A stretch of DNA of 64,000 nucleotides from DASQMT01 sp963839615 (GCA_963839615.1 CAWIVY010000007.1:186001-250000), one strand, 5' to 3'. Shown: positions 1 through 9,794, counted from the first letter of the stretch. The notes: a model not told the origin generated them from the letters alone. A program made the numbers and translations.

Positions 1-1221
1 GTCGGAGCCGGGCTCCTGATCTGTCGGCAGCGGTCCGTCGTCGTCGCCGCCGCCGTCGGGCGTGGGCGCTGCGCCGATGCTGCCGGGAGCGGGGCTCGAG
101 GAGGCCGAGTTGGGATCGGTGCCGGCGGCGATCTCGGCCGCGTTGGAGTAGCCGTCGCCGTCCGTGTCGTCCTGGTCGTCGCTGACGCCGTCGCCGTTGG
201 AGTCGCCGGAAACGGGGTTGGAGCCGAGATCCTGCTCCTCCTGGTTGGGGATCCCGTCGCCGTCGGGGTCGTCGTCGCCGTCGGCCACGCCGTCGCCGTT
301 GGAGTCGCCCACGGCCGGGTTGCTCCCGACGTCCTGCTCGGTCTGGTTCGTCAGGCCGTCGCCATCGCTGTCGGCCTGGCTGTCGGCGACCCCGTCGCCG
401 TCGGTGTCCTGGCTGTCGACGGCCGTGCCGGCATCCTGCTCGGTCTGGTTCGTCAGGCCGTCGCCGTCGGCGTCGTCCTGGCCGTCCGCGACGCCGTCGT
501 CGTTCGAGTCGCCGCTGTAGGGCTTCGTGCCGGCCTTGGCCTCGATGCCGTTGCGCAGTCCGTCGTTGTCGGAGTCGAGGTCGCCGTCGGCCACGCCGGC
601 GTTCGTGTGGCTCGAGTTCGGCGCCGTGTTGATCCGCAACTCGTCCTTGTTGGTGATCCCGTCGGCGTCGTCGTCGCCGTCGGGGTTGGTGAACGCGGAC
701 ATCCCGTAGGCCTCCCAGGCCTGGTCGGGGATGCCGTCGTCGTTGGAGTCGACGAGCGGGTTGGTGACCGCGTGGGCGATCTCCCCACCGTCAGCGCCCG
801 CGGAGCCGGATCCGGGCGCGCGGTCCTCGGTGCTCGGGGCCGGGCGGTCGGTCTCGCGGCCCGGTGTGGTGCTGGGCAGGACAGGGGCGGGAGCAGGAGC
901 GGAGAGACCGGTCTGGGCGACGGCCAGGGGAGCGGCGCCGCGGGCCGGCGCGAGCACGGAATCGTTCCCCGCGCCCGGGGCGGGCCTGGGAGCCGCGGTG
1001 CGCGGAGCGGCGGGAAGATGGACGGTGACGACTTCGTCGCCGGAGCGTCCGCCGGGCTGGCCGCTCCAGTTCGCGGCCGGGGCCAGCAGCGCGCCGCCTA
1101 CGAGGATCGCCGAGATCAAGCCTGCCGAGACGGCGCCGGCGAAGCGCAGGTCGCGTACGTGGGAGTCGCCCTTGAGAGGCATCGTCCTGCGTACGCTGTC
1201 CCGGTCCGTCACTTGCCTCAT
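1..1221 (-). CDS. Thrombospondin type-3 (calcium-binding) repeat protein, 3' end off window
   Basis: This gene runs leftward and leaves the window without a stop codon, so the C-terminus is missing. The N-terminus (MRQVTDRDSVRRTMPLKGDS) is followed by a hydrophobic segment (AGLISAILVGGALLAPAA), which reads as a signal peptide or membrane anchor. A long Pro/Ala-rich linker follows. From about position 760 down to position 100 there are at least five copies of a Asp-rich repeat of the form DSNGDGVADxxDDxDGDGLTNxxEQDxG. These are type-3 thrombospondin calcium-binding repeats, normally extracellular. ATG at 1221 is chosen; an in-frame ATG at 1182 with AGGA just upstream is equally possible. Function beyond calcium-binding surface or secreted protein cannot be read from this fragment. 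Confidence 0.75.
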   Translation of the reverse strand, partial: MRQVTDRDSVRRTMPLKGDSHVRDLRFAGAVSAGLISAILVGGALLAPAANWSGQPGGRSGDEVVTVHLPAAPRTAAPRPAPGAGNDSVLAPARGAAPLAVAQTGLSAPAPAPVLPSTTPGRETDRPAPSTEDRAPGSGSAGADGGEIAHAVTNPLVDSNDDGIPDQAWEAYGMSAFTNPDGDDDADGITNKDELRINTAPNSSHTNAGVADGDLDSDNDGLRNGIEAKAGTKPYSGDSNDDGVADGQDDADGDGLTNQTEQDAGTAVDSQDTDGDGVADSQADSDGDGLTNQTEQDVGSNPAVGDSNGDGVADGDDDPDGDGIPNQEEQDLGSNPVSGDSNGDGVSDDQDDTDGDGYSNAAEIAAGTDPNSASSSPAPGSIGAAPTPDGGGDDDGPLPTDQEPGSD

Positions 1222-1339
1222 CCCTTGATCCACAGGCCCATCGGCAAGTTCTAGGCAGGGGTGAAGGTTCCTTGAGCGCAAATGGACGATTGTTCGATGC
1301 TTCTGGACCACCTTCGTACGCTCAGCACCCCACACTAAA

Positions 1340-2710
1340 GTGGTAGATCGTCTAAGCGCCGAAATCACGGAATCCGGGCGCACGAGCAGTTCCCCGGCGC
1401 GTGCGTGCGCGCTCGCCGTGCTGCGGCGGGTCTTCGAGGACGGTTCCTGGGCGGATCGCGCGCTCCACGGCGAAGCGCGCCGGCTCGGGCTGGACGCGCG
1501 CGAGCGCGCGCTGGCGATGCGCCTGTCCTACGGCGCGGTGCAGCGCCGGGCGACGCTCGACCACCTGATCGAGACGCTGGCCGGACGCCCGGTGGGGCAG
1601 CTCGAGCCGCTGGTGCTGGCCTCGCTGCGGCTCGGCCTCTATCAGCTCGCCTACGCGGATCGCGTCCCGGCCCACGCCGCGGTCGGCGAGTCCGTCGAGC
1701 TCGTCAAGCACGAATCGCCGGGTGGCGCCAAGCTCGTCAACGCGGTGCTGCGGCGGGGTGCCCGCGAGGCGGCGCAGCTCGTGGCGGGGCTCGGCGAGGC
1801 CACGCCGGCGCAGGCCGCGCTGCGCCACTCCCACCCCGAGTGGATCGCGGCGCTGTGGTGGGATGCGCTGGGCGCGGACGCCGCGCGGGCCCTGATGGCC
1901 GCGGACAACGAGCCGGCCGAGGCCGTCCTGCGCGTGAACACGCTGCGCGCCGACCCGGCCGAACTGGCGGCGCGCCTGCCGGTCGGCTCGCATCCGGCGC
2001 CCGGCCTGCCCGAGGGGCTCGTGCTCGAGGGCCCGTTCGACGCGTTCGCCTCGCCGGAGTGGGAGCAGGGCAGCTTCATGCCGCAGTCGCGCGCGTCGAT
2101 GACGGTGGGGCGGCTGCTGGCTCCGCGACCGGGGGACAGCGTGCTCGACCTCTGCGCCGCCCCGGGGGGCAAGACGACCCATCTCGCGGCTCTGATGGGG
2201 GGATCCGGCCGGCTCGTCGCCGTCGAGCGGCATCCGGGGCGCGCCGACGCGCTCCGGCGCACCGCCGCCCGCATGGGGGCGGACGTCGAGGTGCGCACCG
2301 CCGACGCCGCCGTGCCGCAGGAGCCGGGCGGCTACGACCGGGTCCTCGTCGACCCGCCGTGCTCGGACCTCGGCACCCTCGCCTCGCGTCCGGATGCACG
2401 CTGGCGCAAGCCGCCGGACCTTCCCGGGCGGCTGGCGCGCGAGCAGGCGGCGATCCTGCGCGCCGGCGCGGAGGGACTGCGTCCCGGCGGCACGCTCGTG
2501 TATTCCACCTGCACGATCTCGCCCACCGAGAACGAGGCCGTCGTGCAGGCGTTCCTCGCCGAGCGCGGAGACTTCCGCGCTGAGGACCTGCGGTCCGACG
2601 TGCCGCTGTGGGACCATGGGCGCGTGCCCGGCTTCGCCCAGACGCTCCCGCATCGAGACGGCACCGAGGGCTTCTTCATCGCTCGCCTGCGCCGCGAGGG
2701 CGGTTCGTGA
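1340..2710 (+). CDS. rsmB: 16S rRNA (cytosine-967-C5)-methyltransferase RsmB
   Basis: The 456-residue product has the two-part RsmB/Sun architecture. An alpha-helical NusB-like RNA-binding domain fills roughly residues 15-150. A Rossmann SAM methyltransferase domain fills the rest. Motif I is DLCAAPGGKT (near residue 270), motif IV is DPPCSDLGT with its Cys (near 338), and the catalytic Cys lies in YSTCT (near 388). The family methylates C967 of 16S rRNA on free 30S precursors. Start is GTG, with a possible -10 TACGCT at 1317-1322, so the leader would be short. It heads a run of overlapping genes with the zinc-ribbon gene and rpe. Confidence 0.93.
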   Translation: MVDRLSAEITESGRTSSSPARACALAVLRRVFEDGSWADRALHGEARRLGLDARERALAMRLSYGAVQRRATLDHLIETLAGRPVGQLEPLVLASLRLGLYQLAYADRVPAHAAVGESVELVKHESPGGAKLVNAVLRRGAREAAQLVAGLGEATPAQAALRHSHPEWIAALWWDALGADAARALMAADNEPAEAVLRVNTLRADPAELAARLPVGSHPAPGLPEGLVLEGPFDAFASPEWEQGSFMPQSRASMTVGRLLAPRPGDSVLDLCAAPGGKTTHLAALMGGSGRLVAVERHPGRADALRRTAARMGADVEVRTADAAVPQEPGGYDRVLVDPPCSDLGTLASRPDARWRKPPDLPGRLAREQAAILRAGAEGLRPGGTLVYSTCTISPTENEAVVQAFLAERGDFRAEDLRSDVPLWDHGRVPGFAQTLPHRDGTEGFFIARLRREGGS

Positions 2711-2937
2711 GCGACGACGAGGCGGTCGACCTCGGGGACGTCTGCCCGTCCTGCCACGAGCCCTGGCTGCGCCCGACGAACCTGCCCGGCCGCTATCGCT
2801 GCGTGAACTGCCTGCGCCGGTTCGAGCTCGCGTCGGTCTGCCCGAACTGCGGTGAGCACTCGACGATCGTGCGGATGTCGAGCACCGCCCTCTACAGCTG
2901 CAACCACTGCCGGAGCTCGATGCTCCAGCCGATCTGA
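2707..2937 (+). CDS. Small double zinc-ribbon protein
   Basis: This 76-residue protein has four CxxC knuckles (CPSC, CVNC, CPNC, CNHC), enough for two zinc ribbons. Knuckle spacing and the final aromatic-Cys element resemble the YfgJ-type zinc-ribbon family, but that match is by eye. Start is GTG at 2707, overlapping the rsmB stop in a GTGA. The stop overlaps the rpe ATG (TGATG), so the three genes are probably translationally coupled. No catalytic residues are apparent; a nucleic-acid or protein-binding adaptor role is likely. The role is not known. Confidence 0.8.
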   Translation: MSDDEAVDLGDVCPSCHEPWLRPTNLPGRYRCVNCLRRFELASVCPNCGEHSTIVRMSSTALYSCNHCRSSMLQPI

Positions 2938-3605
2938 TGCCGGGCGGCCCCGCGGGCGTCGCGCCCTCGATCCTGGCCGCCGACTTCGCCCGCCTCGGCG
3001 AGCAGGTCGGCGCCGTGCTGGCCGCCGGCGCACGCACGATCCACGTCGACGTGATGGACGGCCACTTCGTGCCGGCGCTGAGCATGGGGCCTGCGGTCGT
3101 CGAGGCGCTGGCGGGTCAGATCCACGACGCCGGGGGCTACGTCGACGTCCACCTCATGGTCGAGCGTCCCGAGCGCCACCTCGCCGCCTTCGCCGGCGCC
3201 GGCGCCGATGGCATCACGATCCACGTGGAGGCGACGCCCCACGCCAACTACGCGCTGGCGGCCGTGCGCGACGCGGGCTGTCACGCGGGCCTGGCGCTGT
3301 GTCCGAGCACGCCGGTGCAGGCCGTCTCGGAGCTGCTGGGCGACTTCGACCTGCTCCTGTGCATGACCGTCAACCCCGGCTGGGGCGGCCAGCGCTTCCT
3401 ACCGAGCTCGGTCGCCAAGCTCGAACGCCTGCGAGCGCTCGTCGGCGACGGGCCCGCGCTCGAGGTCGACGGCGGGATCGACACGCGGACGGCAGGTCCC
3501 TGTGCTGACGCGGGAGCGACCGTGTTCGTGGCAGGATCGTCCGTGTTCGGCACGGAGGACCCTGCGGATGCCTACCGCGCGCTGGCGGCCACCATACGAC
3601 GGTGA
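2937..3605 (+). CDS. rpe: Ribulose-phosphate 3-epimerase
   Basis: A 222-residue TIM-barrel enzyme interconverting D-ribulose-5-phosphate and D-xylulose-5-phosphate in the pentose phosphate pathway. Family motifs are complete: PSILAADFARL at the N-terminus, HVDVMDGHFVP with metal-ligand His/Asp, DVHLMV, MTVNPGWGGQRF for phosphate binding, and EVDGGID with the second catalytic Asp. Length is normal. The ATG overlaps the stop of the zinc-ribbon gene, so it lies in the rsmB operon. Pentose phosphate flux supplies ribulose-5-phosphate used by the rib genes later in the window. Confidence 0.96.
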   Translation: MPGGPAGVAPSILAADFARLGEQVGAVLAAGARTIHVDVMDGHFVPALSMGPAVVEALAGQIHDAGGYVDVHLMVERPERHLAAFAGAGADGITIHVEATPHANYALAAVRDAGCHAGLALCPSTPVQAVSELLGDFDLLLCMTVNPGWGGQRFLPSSVAKLERLRALVGDGPALEVDGGIDTRTAGPCADAGATVFVAGSSVFGTEDPADAYRALAATIRR

Positions 3606-3638
3606 GTGTGGCCAGCCGTATGTGAGCCGCAGGTACTT

Positions 3639-4019
3639 GTGACGACAATCGTTCACAAGCGCATGGGCCACCGCATCCTCATTGTCGACGACCACCCGTC
3701 TTTCCGGGCCAGCGCACGAGTAGTGCTGGAATCCGAAGGGTTCGACGTCGTAGGCGAGGCGGTGGATGGCGCGTCGGCGCTGCACGAGTGCTGCCGGCTG
3801 CGCCCCGAGGTGGTCCTGCTCGACGTCCAGCTGCCCGATATCGACGGGTTCGACGTCTGCCAGCAGATCACCGCGTACGCCGAGCACCCGACCGTGATCA
3901 TGACCTCCAGCCGCGACGGCTCGGACTTCGGGCCGCTCGTCACCACGTCCGGGGCATGCGGGTTCGTGCCCAAGGCCGAGCTCTCGGGAGAGCGCGTGCA
4001 GGAGCTGCTCGGGCCGTGA
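3639..4019 (+). CDS. Single-domain response regulator (CheY-like receiver)
   Basis: The protein is a bare receiver domain. It shows the acidic pair in ILIVDDH, phospho-acceptor Asp in VVLLDVQLP (about residue 62), the switch Thr/Ser in IMTSS, and the conserved Lys in VPKAEL. There is no output domain. Start is uncertain. GTG 3639 (AGG five bases upstream) gives 126 residues, ATG 3663 gives 118. The stop overlaps the GTG of the histidine kinase, so it is coupled to that kinase and may act as a phosphate sink or a divided partner of it. Confidence 0.82.
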   Translation: MTTIVHKRMGHRILIVDDHPSFRASARVVLESEGFDVVGEAVDGASALHECCRLRPEVVLLDVQLPDIDGFDVCQQITAYAEHPTVIMTSSRDGSDFGPLVTTSGACGFVPKAELSGERVQELLGP

Positions 4020-5776
4020 ACGGACTGCGGCGTGCACTCGGGCTCGTCGCGATCGAAGGAATCGTCGTCGGCATCGTCGCCCTGGCGATCGTGCTCTCCT
4101 CCGACCACGTCGACAACCGCGGGGTCACCGCGACGCTCGGGCTGTTCATGGGCTGGTCGTTCATCGGCGCCGGGCTCTTCGCCTGGTGGCGGCGGCCCGA
4201 CAACCGCTTCGGCGTGCTGATGACGGCGGTCGGCTTCGCCTTCTTCCTCGGCGTCCTGACAGCAGCCGACTCGTCGCTGCTGTTCACGATCGGGGTGCTC
4301 TTCTCGAGCCTGTATGTCGCGGTCTTCGTCCACATGCTGCTCGCCTATCCCGACGGCCGGATCGATTCGCCGCAGGTGCGCAAGGTGCTCCTGGCCGGCT
4401 ACGCGCTGTCGATCATCGGCCCGGCGCTCGCGCTGCTGTTCGCGGAACAGGAGCAGCTCGTAGCCGAGACGGGTGGCCGGCAGCCGGACTCGGCGATCCA
4501 CCTCGGCACCGACCCGATCGTCTACGACATCCTCGACGCTGCGATCTCGGCGTTCGCGGTGGTCCTCGTCGGCTACGTCCTCTACGTGCTGATCAAGCGC
4601 TGGCAGGCCGCGACGCAGCTCCAGCGGCGGGCGATGGCCCCGGTGCTGTGGTCCGGCATCTGCCTGCTCGTCGTGCTGGCCGGCCAGATGACCACGATGG
4701 CGGTCAACGGGCCGGACGCGCTCGGGACCGCCGCCGGCCTGCTCGGCCTCGTCTTCTTCGCGTTGACGCCGTACGGCTTCCTGTTCGGCCTGCTGCGCTC
4801 GCGCGTCGTGCAGGCGAGCGCGGTCTCCGAGCTGCTGCACAAGCTGGGCGACGGCCAGGACGACGCCGGGCTGCGCGAGCTCCTGTCCAGGGCGCTCGGC
4901 GACCGCTCGCTCCAGGTCGTCTACTGGCTCGAGGACTCCGGCCAGTGGGTCGATGCCGCGGGCCACCCCGCGGAGCTGCCCGATCAGGAGGATCCCGCGC
5001 GCGCCTGGGCCCCGGTCGAGCGCGACGGCCGCCGCGTCGGCGCGATCATCCACGACCGCTCGCTCTGCGAGGACGAGGAGCTCGTCGGCTCGGTCGCCGT
5101 CGCCGCCGGGCTCTCGATCGAGAACGAGCGGTTGCAGGCGCAGCTGCGTGCCCAGGTCGACGAGCTGCGCCGCTCGCGCGCCCGCATCGTCGAGGCCGGG
5201 ACGGCCGAGCGGCGGCGGCTCGAGCGCAACCTGCACGACGGCGCCCAGCAGCGGCTCGTCGCCCTGTCGCTGACGATGCGCCTGGCCCAGACACGTCTGC
5301 GTGCGGACCCCGACGGCGCCGAGAAGCTGCTCGGCGGCGCCCAGGAGGAGCTCGGCCGCGCGCTCGAGGAGCTGCGCGAGCTGGCGCGCGGGATCCATCC
5401 CGCCGTGCTCTCGGACCGCGGCCTCGCCGCGGCGCTCGAGGGGCTGGCGGGGCGCTCGTCGGTCCCGGTCGAGCTCGACGGCACGCCGCCGGAGCGGCTG
5501 CCGGCGCCCGTGGAGGCCGCCGCCTACTTCGTCGTGGCGGAAGCGCTCACGAACGTGGTGAAGTACGCGAATGCAACTCAGGCGCGCGTCTCGGTCTCGC
5601 GCAACAACGGCCACGCGGTCGTGGAGGTCGCCGACGACGGCATCGGCGGCGCCGACCCGGGCCGCGGAACGGGCCTGCGCGGGCTCGCCGATCGCGTCTC
5701 CGCGCTCGACGGGAAGCTCGTGCTGAGCTCACCGGAGGGCGCGGGCACCCTGCTTCGTGCTGTGATCCCTGTATGA
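4016..5776 (+). CDS. Membrane-bound sensor histidine kinase (HisKA_3 type)
   Basis: A 586-residue kinase. The N-terminal ~270 residues contain about eight hydrophobic segments, followed by a GAF-like linker. The dimerisation/phosphoacceptor helix reads ERRRLERNLHDGAQQR, with the phosphorylated His near residue 407. This is typical of the NarX/LiaS class. The ATPase domain has the N-box EALTNVVKYA and G-boxes DDGIGG and GTGLRGLADR. Start GTG 4016 overlaps the receiver gene stop; the TGA overlaps the ATG of the next regulator. The likely circuit is kinase to NarL-like regulator, with the lone receiver as a second partner. The ABC exporter downstream is a plausible target, by analogy with LiaRS-type systems. 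Confidence 0.9.
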   Translation: MNGLRRALGLVAIEGIVVGIVALAIVLSSDHVDNRGVTATLGLFMGWSFIGAGLFAWWRRPDNRFGVLMTAVGFAFFLGVLTAADSSLLFTIGVLFSSLYVAVFVHMLLAYPDGRIDSPQVRKVLLAGYALSIIGPALALLFAEQEQLVAETGGRQPDSAIHLGTDPIVYDILDAAISAFAVVLVGYVLYVLIKRWQAATQLQRRAMAPVLWSGICLLVVLAGQMTTMAVNGPDALGTAAGLLGLVFFALTPYGFLFGLLRSRVVQASAVSELLHKLGDGQDDAGLRELLSRALGDRSLQVVYWLEDSGQWVDAAGHPAELPDQEDPARAWAPVERDGRRVGAIIHDRSLCEDEELVGSVAVAAGLSIENERLQAQLRAQVDELRRSRARIVEAGTAERRRLERNLHDGAQQRLVALSLTMRLAQTRLRADPDGAEKLLGGAQEELGRALEELRELARGIHPAVLSDRGLAAALEGLAGRSSVPVELDGTPPERLPAPVEAAAYFVVAEALTNVVKYANATQARVSVSRNNGHAVVEVADDGIGGADPGRGTGLRGLADRVSALDGKLVLSSPEGAGTLLRAVIPV

Positions 5777-6432
5777 CCGCGCCCATCCGTGTCGTGATCG
5801 CCGACGACTCAGTGCTCCTGCGCGAGGGGCTCGTGCGGCTGCTCGAGGACTCCGGCTTCGAGGTGGTCGGCCAGGCCGGTGACGGCGAGGACTTGCTGCG
5901 CAAGGTCGGCGCGCACAAGCCCGACGTCGCGGTCGTCGACGTGCGCATGCCGCCGACGCACACCGACGAGGGCATGCGCGCCGCGCACGCGATCCGCAAG
6001 GAGCACCCGGGAACAGGCGTCCTCGTGCTCTCCCAGTACGTCGAGGAGGCCTACGCGCTCGAGCTGCTGTCCCAGTCCACGGAGAGCACCGGCTACCTGC
6101 TCAAGGACCGCGTCGCCGACGTGGACTCCTTCACCGATGCCGTGCGACGCGTCGCGAACGGCGGCTCGGCGCTCGACCCCGAGGTCGTCGCCCTGCTGCT
6201 GGGCCGGCGCCGGCGCGAGGACCCGCTGCAGTCGATCACGCCGCGCGAGCGCGAGGTGCTGGGGCTGATGGCCGAGGGGCGCTCGAACAACGCGATCGCC
6301 GAGGCGCTCGTCGTGACCGAGCGCGCGGTCGAGAAGCACGTCACGTCGATCTTCTCCAAGCTCGACCTCACGCCGACGGTCGAGGACCACCGCCGCGTGC
6401 TGGCGGTGCTGGCGTACCTGCGCGCCGCTTAG
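5773..6432 (+). CDS. NarL/LuxR-family response regulator
   Basis: A 219-residue regulator. The receiver domain has IADDS, phospho-acceptor Asp about 56 in AVVDVRMPP, and Lys in LLKDR. The C-terminal LuxR/GerE helix-turn-helix runs from TPREREVLGLMAEG through NNAIAEAL to VEKHVTSIFSKL. ATG overlaps the kinase stop (ATGA), so it is the cognate output regulator of the preceding HisKA_3 kinase. Downstream, 73 bp separate it from the ABC ATPase gene, which is transcribed in the same direction. Confidence 0.94.
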   Translation: MTAPIRVVIADDSVLLREGLVRLLEDSGFEVVGQAGDGEDLLRKVGAHKPDVAVVDVRMPPTHTDEGMRAAHAIRKEHPGTGVLVLSQYVEEAYALELLSQSTESTGYLLKDRVADVDSFTDAVRRVANGGSALDPEVVALLLGRRRREDPLQSITPREREVLGLMAEGRSNNAIAEALVVTERAVEKHVTSIFSKLDLTPTVEDHRRVLAVLAYLRAA

Positions 6433-6505
6433 TGCGGCTGCCCGCACCGCCGCTAGGCCGGTCTTCTCCCTGTTCGGAGGTGGGCAGCACCACCATGCTG
6501 GCGGC

Positions 6506-7243
6506 ATGACCGCGACTTCGCCTGCCCCGATCGTCTCGACCGCCGAGCTGCACCGGCAATACGGGGAGGGCGAGGCCGCGGTGCACGCTCTGCGCGGAGT
6601 CTCGCTCGGCTTCCCGGCGGGGGAGTTCACGGCGATCATGGGGCCGTCGGGCTCGGGCAAGTCGACGTTGATGCACCTGCTCGCGGGCCTCGACCGCCCG
6701 ACCTCGGGCTCGGTCGTGGTCGCGGGGCTGGAGCTCGCGAACCTCGACGACAAGAAGCTGACCTCGCTGCGGCGCGACAAGCTCGGCTTCGTCTTCCAGG
6801 CCTACAACCTGATCCCGGTCCTGACGGCGCGCGAGAACATCACGCTGCCGCTGATGCTGGCCGGCACGAAGGTGGACAAGGAGTGGTTCGACAAGCTCGT
6901 CGACGCCGTCGGCCTCGGCGACCGGCTCACGCACCGGCCGGCGGAGCTCTCGGGCGGCCAGCAGCAGCGGGTCGCGATCGCCCGCGCGCTGATCGCGCGC
7001 CCGGCCGTCGTGTTCGCCGACGAGCCGACCGGCAACCTGGACTCCAAGTCCGCGAGCGAGGTGCTCGAGCTGCTGCGCCGCGCGGTCGACGAGTTCGGGC
7101 AGACCGTGATCATGGTCACCCACGATGCGGGCGCCGCCGCGTCCGCCGACCGCGTCGTGATGCTGCGCGACGGCGGCGTCGTCCACGACGGGGCCTCTGG
7201 CTCCGCCGAGGGCCTGCTGGACCTGATGAAGCAGGTGGCGTAG
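6506..7243 (+). CDS. ABC transporter ATP-binding protein (MacB/LolD type)
   Basis: A 245-residue nucleotide-binding subunit. Walker A is GPSGSGKST, the Q-loop is VFQAYNL, the signature is LSGGQQQR, Walker B with the LolD-class extension is VVFADEPTGNLD, and the H-loop is VTHD. This class works with FtsX-fold permeases in export, lipoprotein release or peptide resistance rather than uptake. The permease gene starts at the next base after its stop codon. No strong Shine-Dalgarno is seen before the ATG. Confidence 0.92.
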   Translation: MTATSPAPIVSTAELHRQYGEGEAAVHALRGVSLGFPAGEFTAIMGPSGSGKSTLMHLLAGLDRPTSGSVVVAGLELANLDDKKLTSLRRDKLGFVFQAYNLIPVLTARENITLPLMLAGTKVDKEWFDKLVDAVGLGDRLTHRPAELSGGQQQRVAIARALIARPAVVFADEPTGNLDSKSASEVLELLRRAVDEFGQTVIMVTHDAGAAASADRVVMLRDGGVVHDGASGSAEGLLDLMKQVA

Positions 7244-9794
7244 ATGGTTCGGATGGCGATCCGCGGGCTGTTCGCCCGCAAGCTCCGCAGCGCCCTGACC
7301 GGCTTCGCCGTCGTGATCGGCGTCGCGTTCGTGTCGGGCACGTTCATCTTCACGGACACGATCAACGCTTCCTTCACCGACCTGTTCGAGCGCGTCGCGA
7401 AGGGCGTCGACGCCAACGTCACCGCGAAGCAGCCCGTCGAGGGCGACTTCGGCGGCCGGATCCAGCCGCTGCCCCCGGGCACGCTCGAGAAGGTCGAAGC
7501 CGCCGACGGCGTGGAGGCGGCCGAGCCGCGCTTCGAGACGGTCGTCTCGATCTTCAACGACAAGCGCGAGCGGATCGGCGGCAACGGCCCGCCCTCGATC
7601 GTGTTCTCGAGCAACGAGGAGCGCTTCGACCCGCTGACCTACGTCAACGGCGGGCCCGCGGAGCAGCCCGGGCAGGTCACGCTCGACGAGGCCACCGCCG
7701 ACAGGGAGGGCTACGACGTCGGCGACAAGCTCCTGATCGGCGGCCGCGCGCCCGTGAAGAGCTACGAGATCTCCGGCATCACGAACGTCGGCGACCAGAA
7801 GTCGATCGGCATCCAGAGCATGAACATGCCGCTCGCCGAGGTGCAGAAGATCGCGGAGGAGCCCGGCGCGGTCACCGAGGTCGTGGCCGCCGCCGAGGGC
7901 GGCACGAGCCCCGAGGAGCTCAAGGCCGCGATCGTCGCCTCGCTCGGCGGCTCCGCCGTCGTCCGGACGGGCAAGGAGCAGGCGGAGGAGTCCGCATCCG
8001 ACATCACCGACTCGCTCGGCTTCCTCAAGATCGGCCTGCTGGTGTTCGCCGGCGTCGCCGTGCTCGTCGGCGGCTTCCTGATCTTCAACACGTTCGCGGT
8101 GACCGTGGCGCAGCGCTCGCGCGAGTTCGCGCTGCTGCGGACGCTCGGCGCGTCGCGCCGCCAGGTGCTCAACTCCGTGATCGCCGAGACGCTGGTGATC
8201 GGCTTCCTCGCCTCGGTCGCCGGGATCCTCGCAGGCGTGGTGCTGGCGCCGGCGCTGCGCTCGCTGCTGGCGTCGTTCGGGATCGAGCTGCCCTCCACGG
8301 GCACGGTGATCGCCGCGCGCACCGTGATCGTCGGCCTGCTCGTCGGCATGATCGCCACGCTCGTCTCCGGTCTGATCCCGGCGCGCCGCGCGACGCAGGT
8401 CGAGCCGGTCGAGGCGATGCGCGACGCCGTCACGCCGGGCGCGCGCCGGGTCAGCCGCAAGCGGCTGCTCGTCTCGTTCGCAGTCATCGGCCTCGGGCTG
8501 GCTTCGCTGCTGGCCGGCCTGTTCGGCGGCGCGGGCGGCTCCGCCGCGGCCGCGCTGCTCGGGCTCGGCATGATCGTGATGATCTTCGGCGTCGCGCTGC
8601 TCGCCCCGGTGCTCGTGCGGCCGCTGGCGCGCGTCATCGGCGCTCCGCTGCAGCGCTTCCAGGGCATGCCCGGCCGCCTGGCGCGCGAGAACGCCGAGCG
8701 CCAGCCGCAGCGCACGGCGATCACCGCGTCGGCGCTGATGATCGGCCTGGCGCTCGTCGTCTTCACGGCGATCTTCGCCGCCGGCCTGCGCGGGTTCGAT
8801 CGACAAGGTGATCGACGAGCAGCTCAGCCGCTCGGCGCTGATCGTGACGCACGACGACGGCTACTCGCCCGTCCCGCCCGGCGTGGCGACGGCGCTCGCC
8901 AAGACCCCGGGCGTGACGGTCGTGTCGCCGATGCGCTTCGACCAGGCCAACGTCAAGGGCGGCGGCGACGCCGTGCCGGTGTCCGGCGTCGACCCGGCGA
9001 CGGTGACGCAGCTGTTCCAGCCGGAGATCGCGCGCGGCGACCTGCAGGCGCTCGCCTCGCTGCGCGACGACCAGGCGTTCGCCTCGGACTCGTGGGCCAA
9101 GGACCACGGCTTCGGCCTCGGCGACGAGCTCCCGGTCACGACGCCGTCGGGCAAGCACGTCGACTACGAGCTGGCAGGCACCTACGACAACAAGGTCGGC
9201 ATGCTCGGGCAGTTCATCGTGACCAACGGCACGATGACGAAGGACTGGAACCAGCCCGACGACGCGTTCATCCTCGTCGGCGGCACCGGCAAGCCGGAGA
9301 CGCTCGCGAAGGCGGCGAGCAAGTCGCTGGCCGACTTCCCGGTGGCCAAGGCGCAGACGCTCGCGGAGTACAAGGACGAGACCGCCGACCAGGTCAACCA
9401 GCTGCTCGGGCTGGTCTACGCGCTGCTGTCGCTGTCTGTGATCGTCGCGCTGCTGGGGATCGTCAACACGCTGGCGCTGGCCGTGCACGAGCGCACGCGC
9501 GAGCTCGGCCTCCTGCGCGCCGTCGGCATGAGCAAGCGCCAGGTCCGGCGCATGGTGCGCGCGGAGTCCGTGATCACGGCGCTGATCGGCGCCGTGCTGG
9601 GGCTCGTGCTCGGGATCGTCTTCGCCGTCGTCGTGTCGCGGCCGCTGGCCGACGAGGGCTTCGTGCTCACTTTCCCGATCGGGACCCTGATCATCCTGTC
9701 GGTGCTGGCGGCGGTCGCGGGCGTGCTGGCGGCGATCCCGCCGGCGCGCCGCGCGTCGAAGGTCGACGTGCTGCGGGCGGTGACGACGGAGTAG
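7244..9794 (+). pseudogene. FtsX-family ABC permease, frameshifted
   Basis: Frame one encodes an N-terminal helix, an extracytoplasmic MacB-PCD-like domain and a three-helix FtsX block up to FAAGLRG near 8792. After one extra base in the GGGTT tract (8792-8796) homology resumes in the next frame as IDKVIDEQLSRSALIV and continues through a second extracytoplasmic domain and FtsX block to 9794. Removing one base gives a single protein of 849 residues, the usual size for actinobacterial two-block FtsX permeases. As sequenced, frame one runs on through unrelated peptide. It is either a recent inactivating mutation or a sequencing error. A GTG at 8808 could start the C-terminal half alone. Its partner ATPase is immediately upstream. 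Confidence 0.85.

Noticed and set aside
164..1254. Plus-strand frames at the left end
   Set aside because: They are shadows of the thrombospondin-repeat gene; only the minus strand gives calcium-binding repeats.
1352..3085. Long antisense frames such as this one over rsmB and rpe
   Set aside because: High GC leaves stop-free antisense frames everywhere. Their composition is Arg/Ala-rich with no motifs, and the opposite strand encodes a clear enzyme.
8808..9794. Independent second permease gene
   Set aside because: It lacks the N-terminal helix and first domain, begins mid-domain and joins perfectly to the preceding frame after one base is removed.
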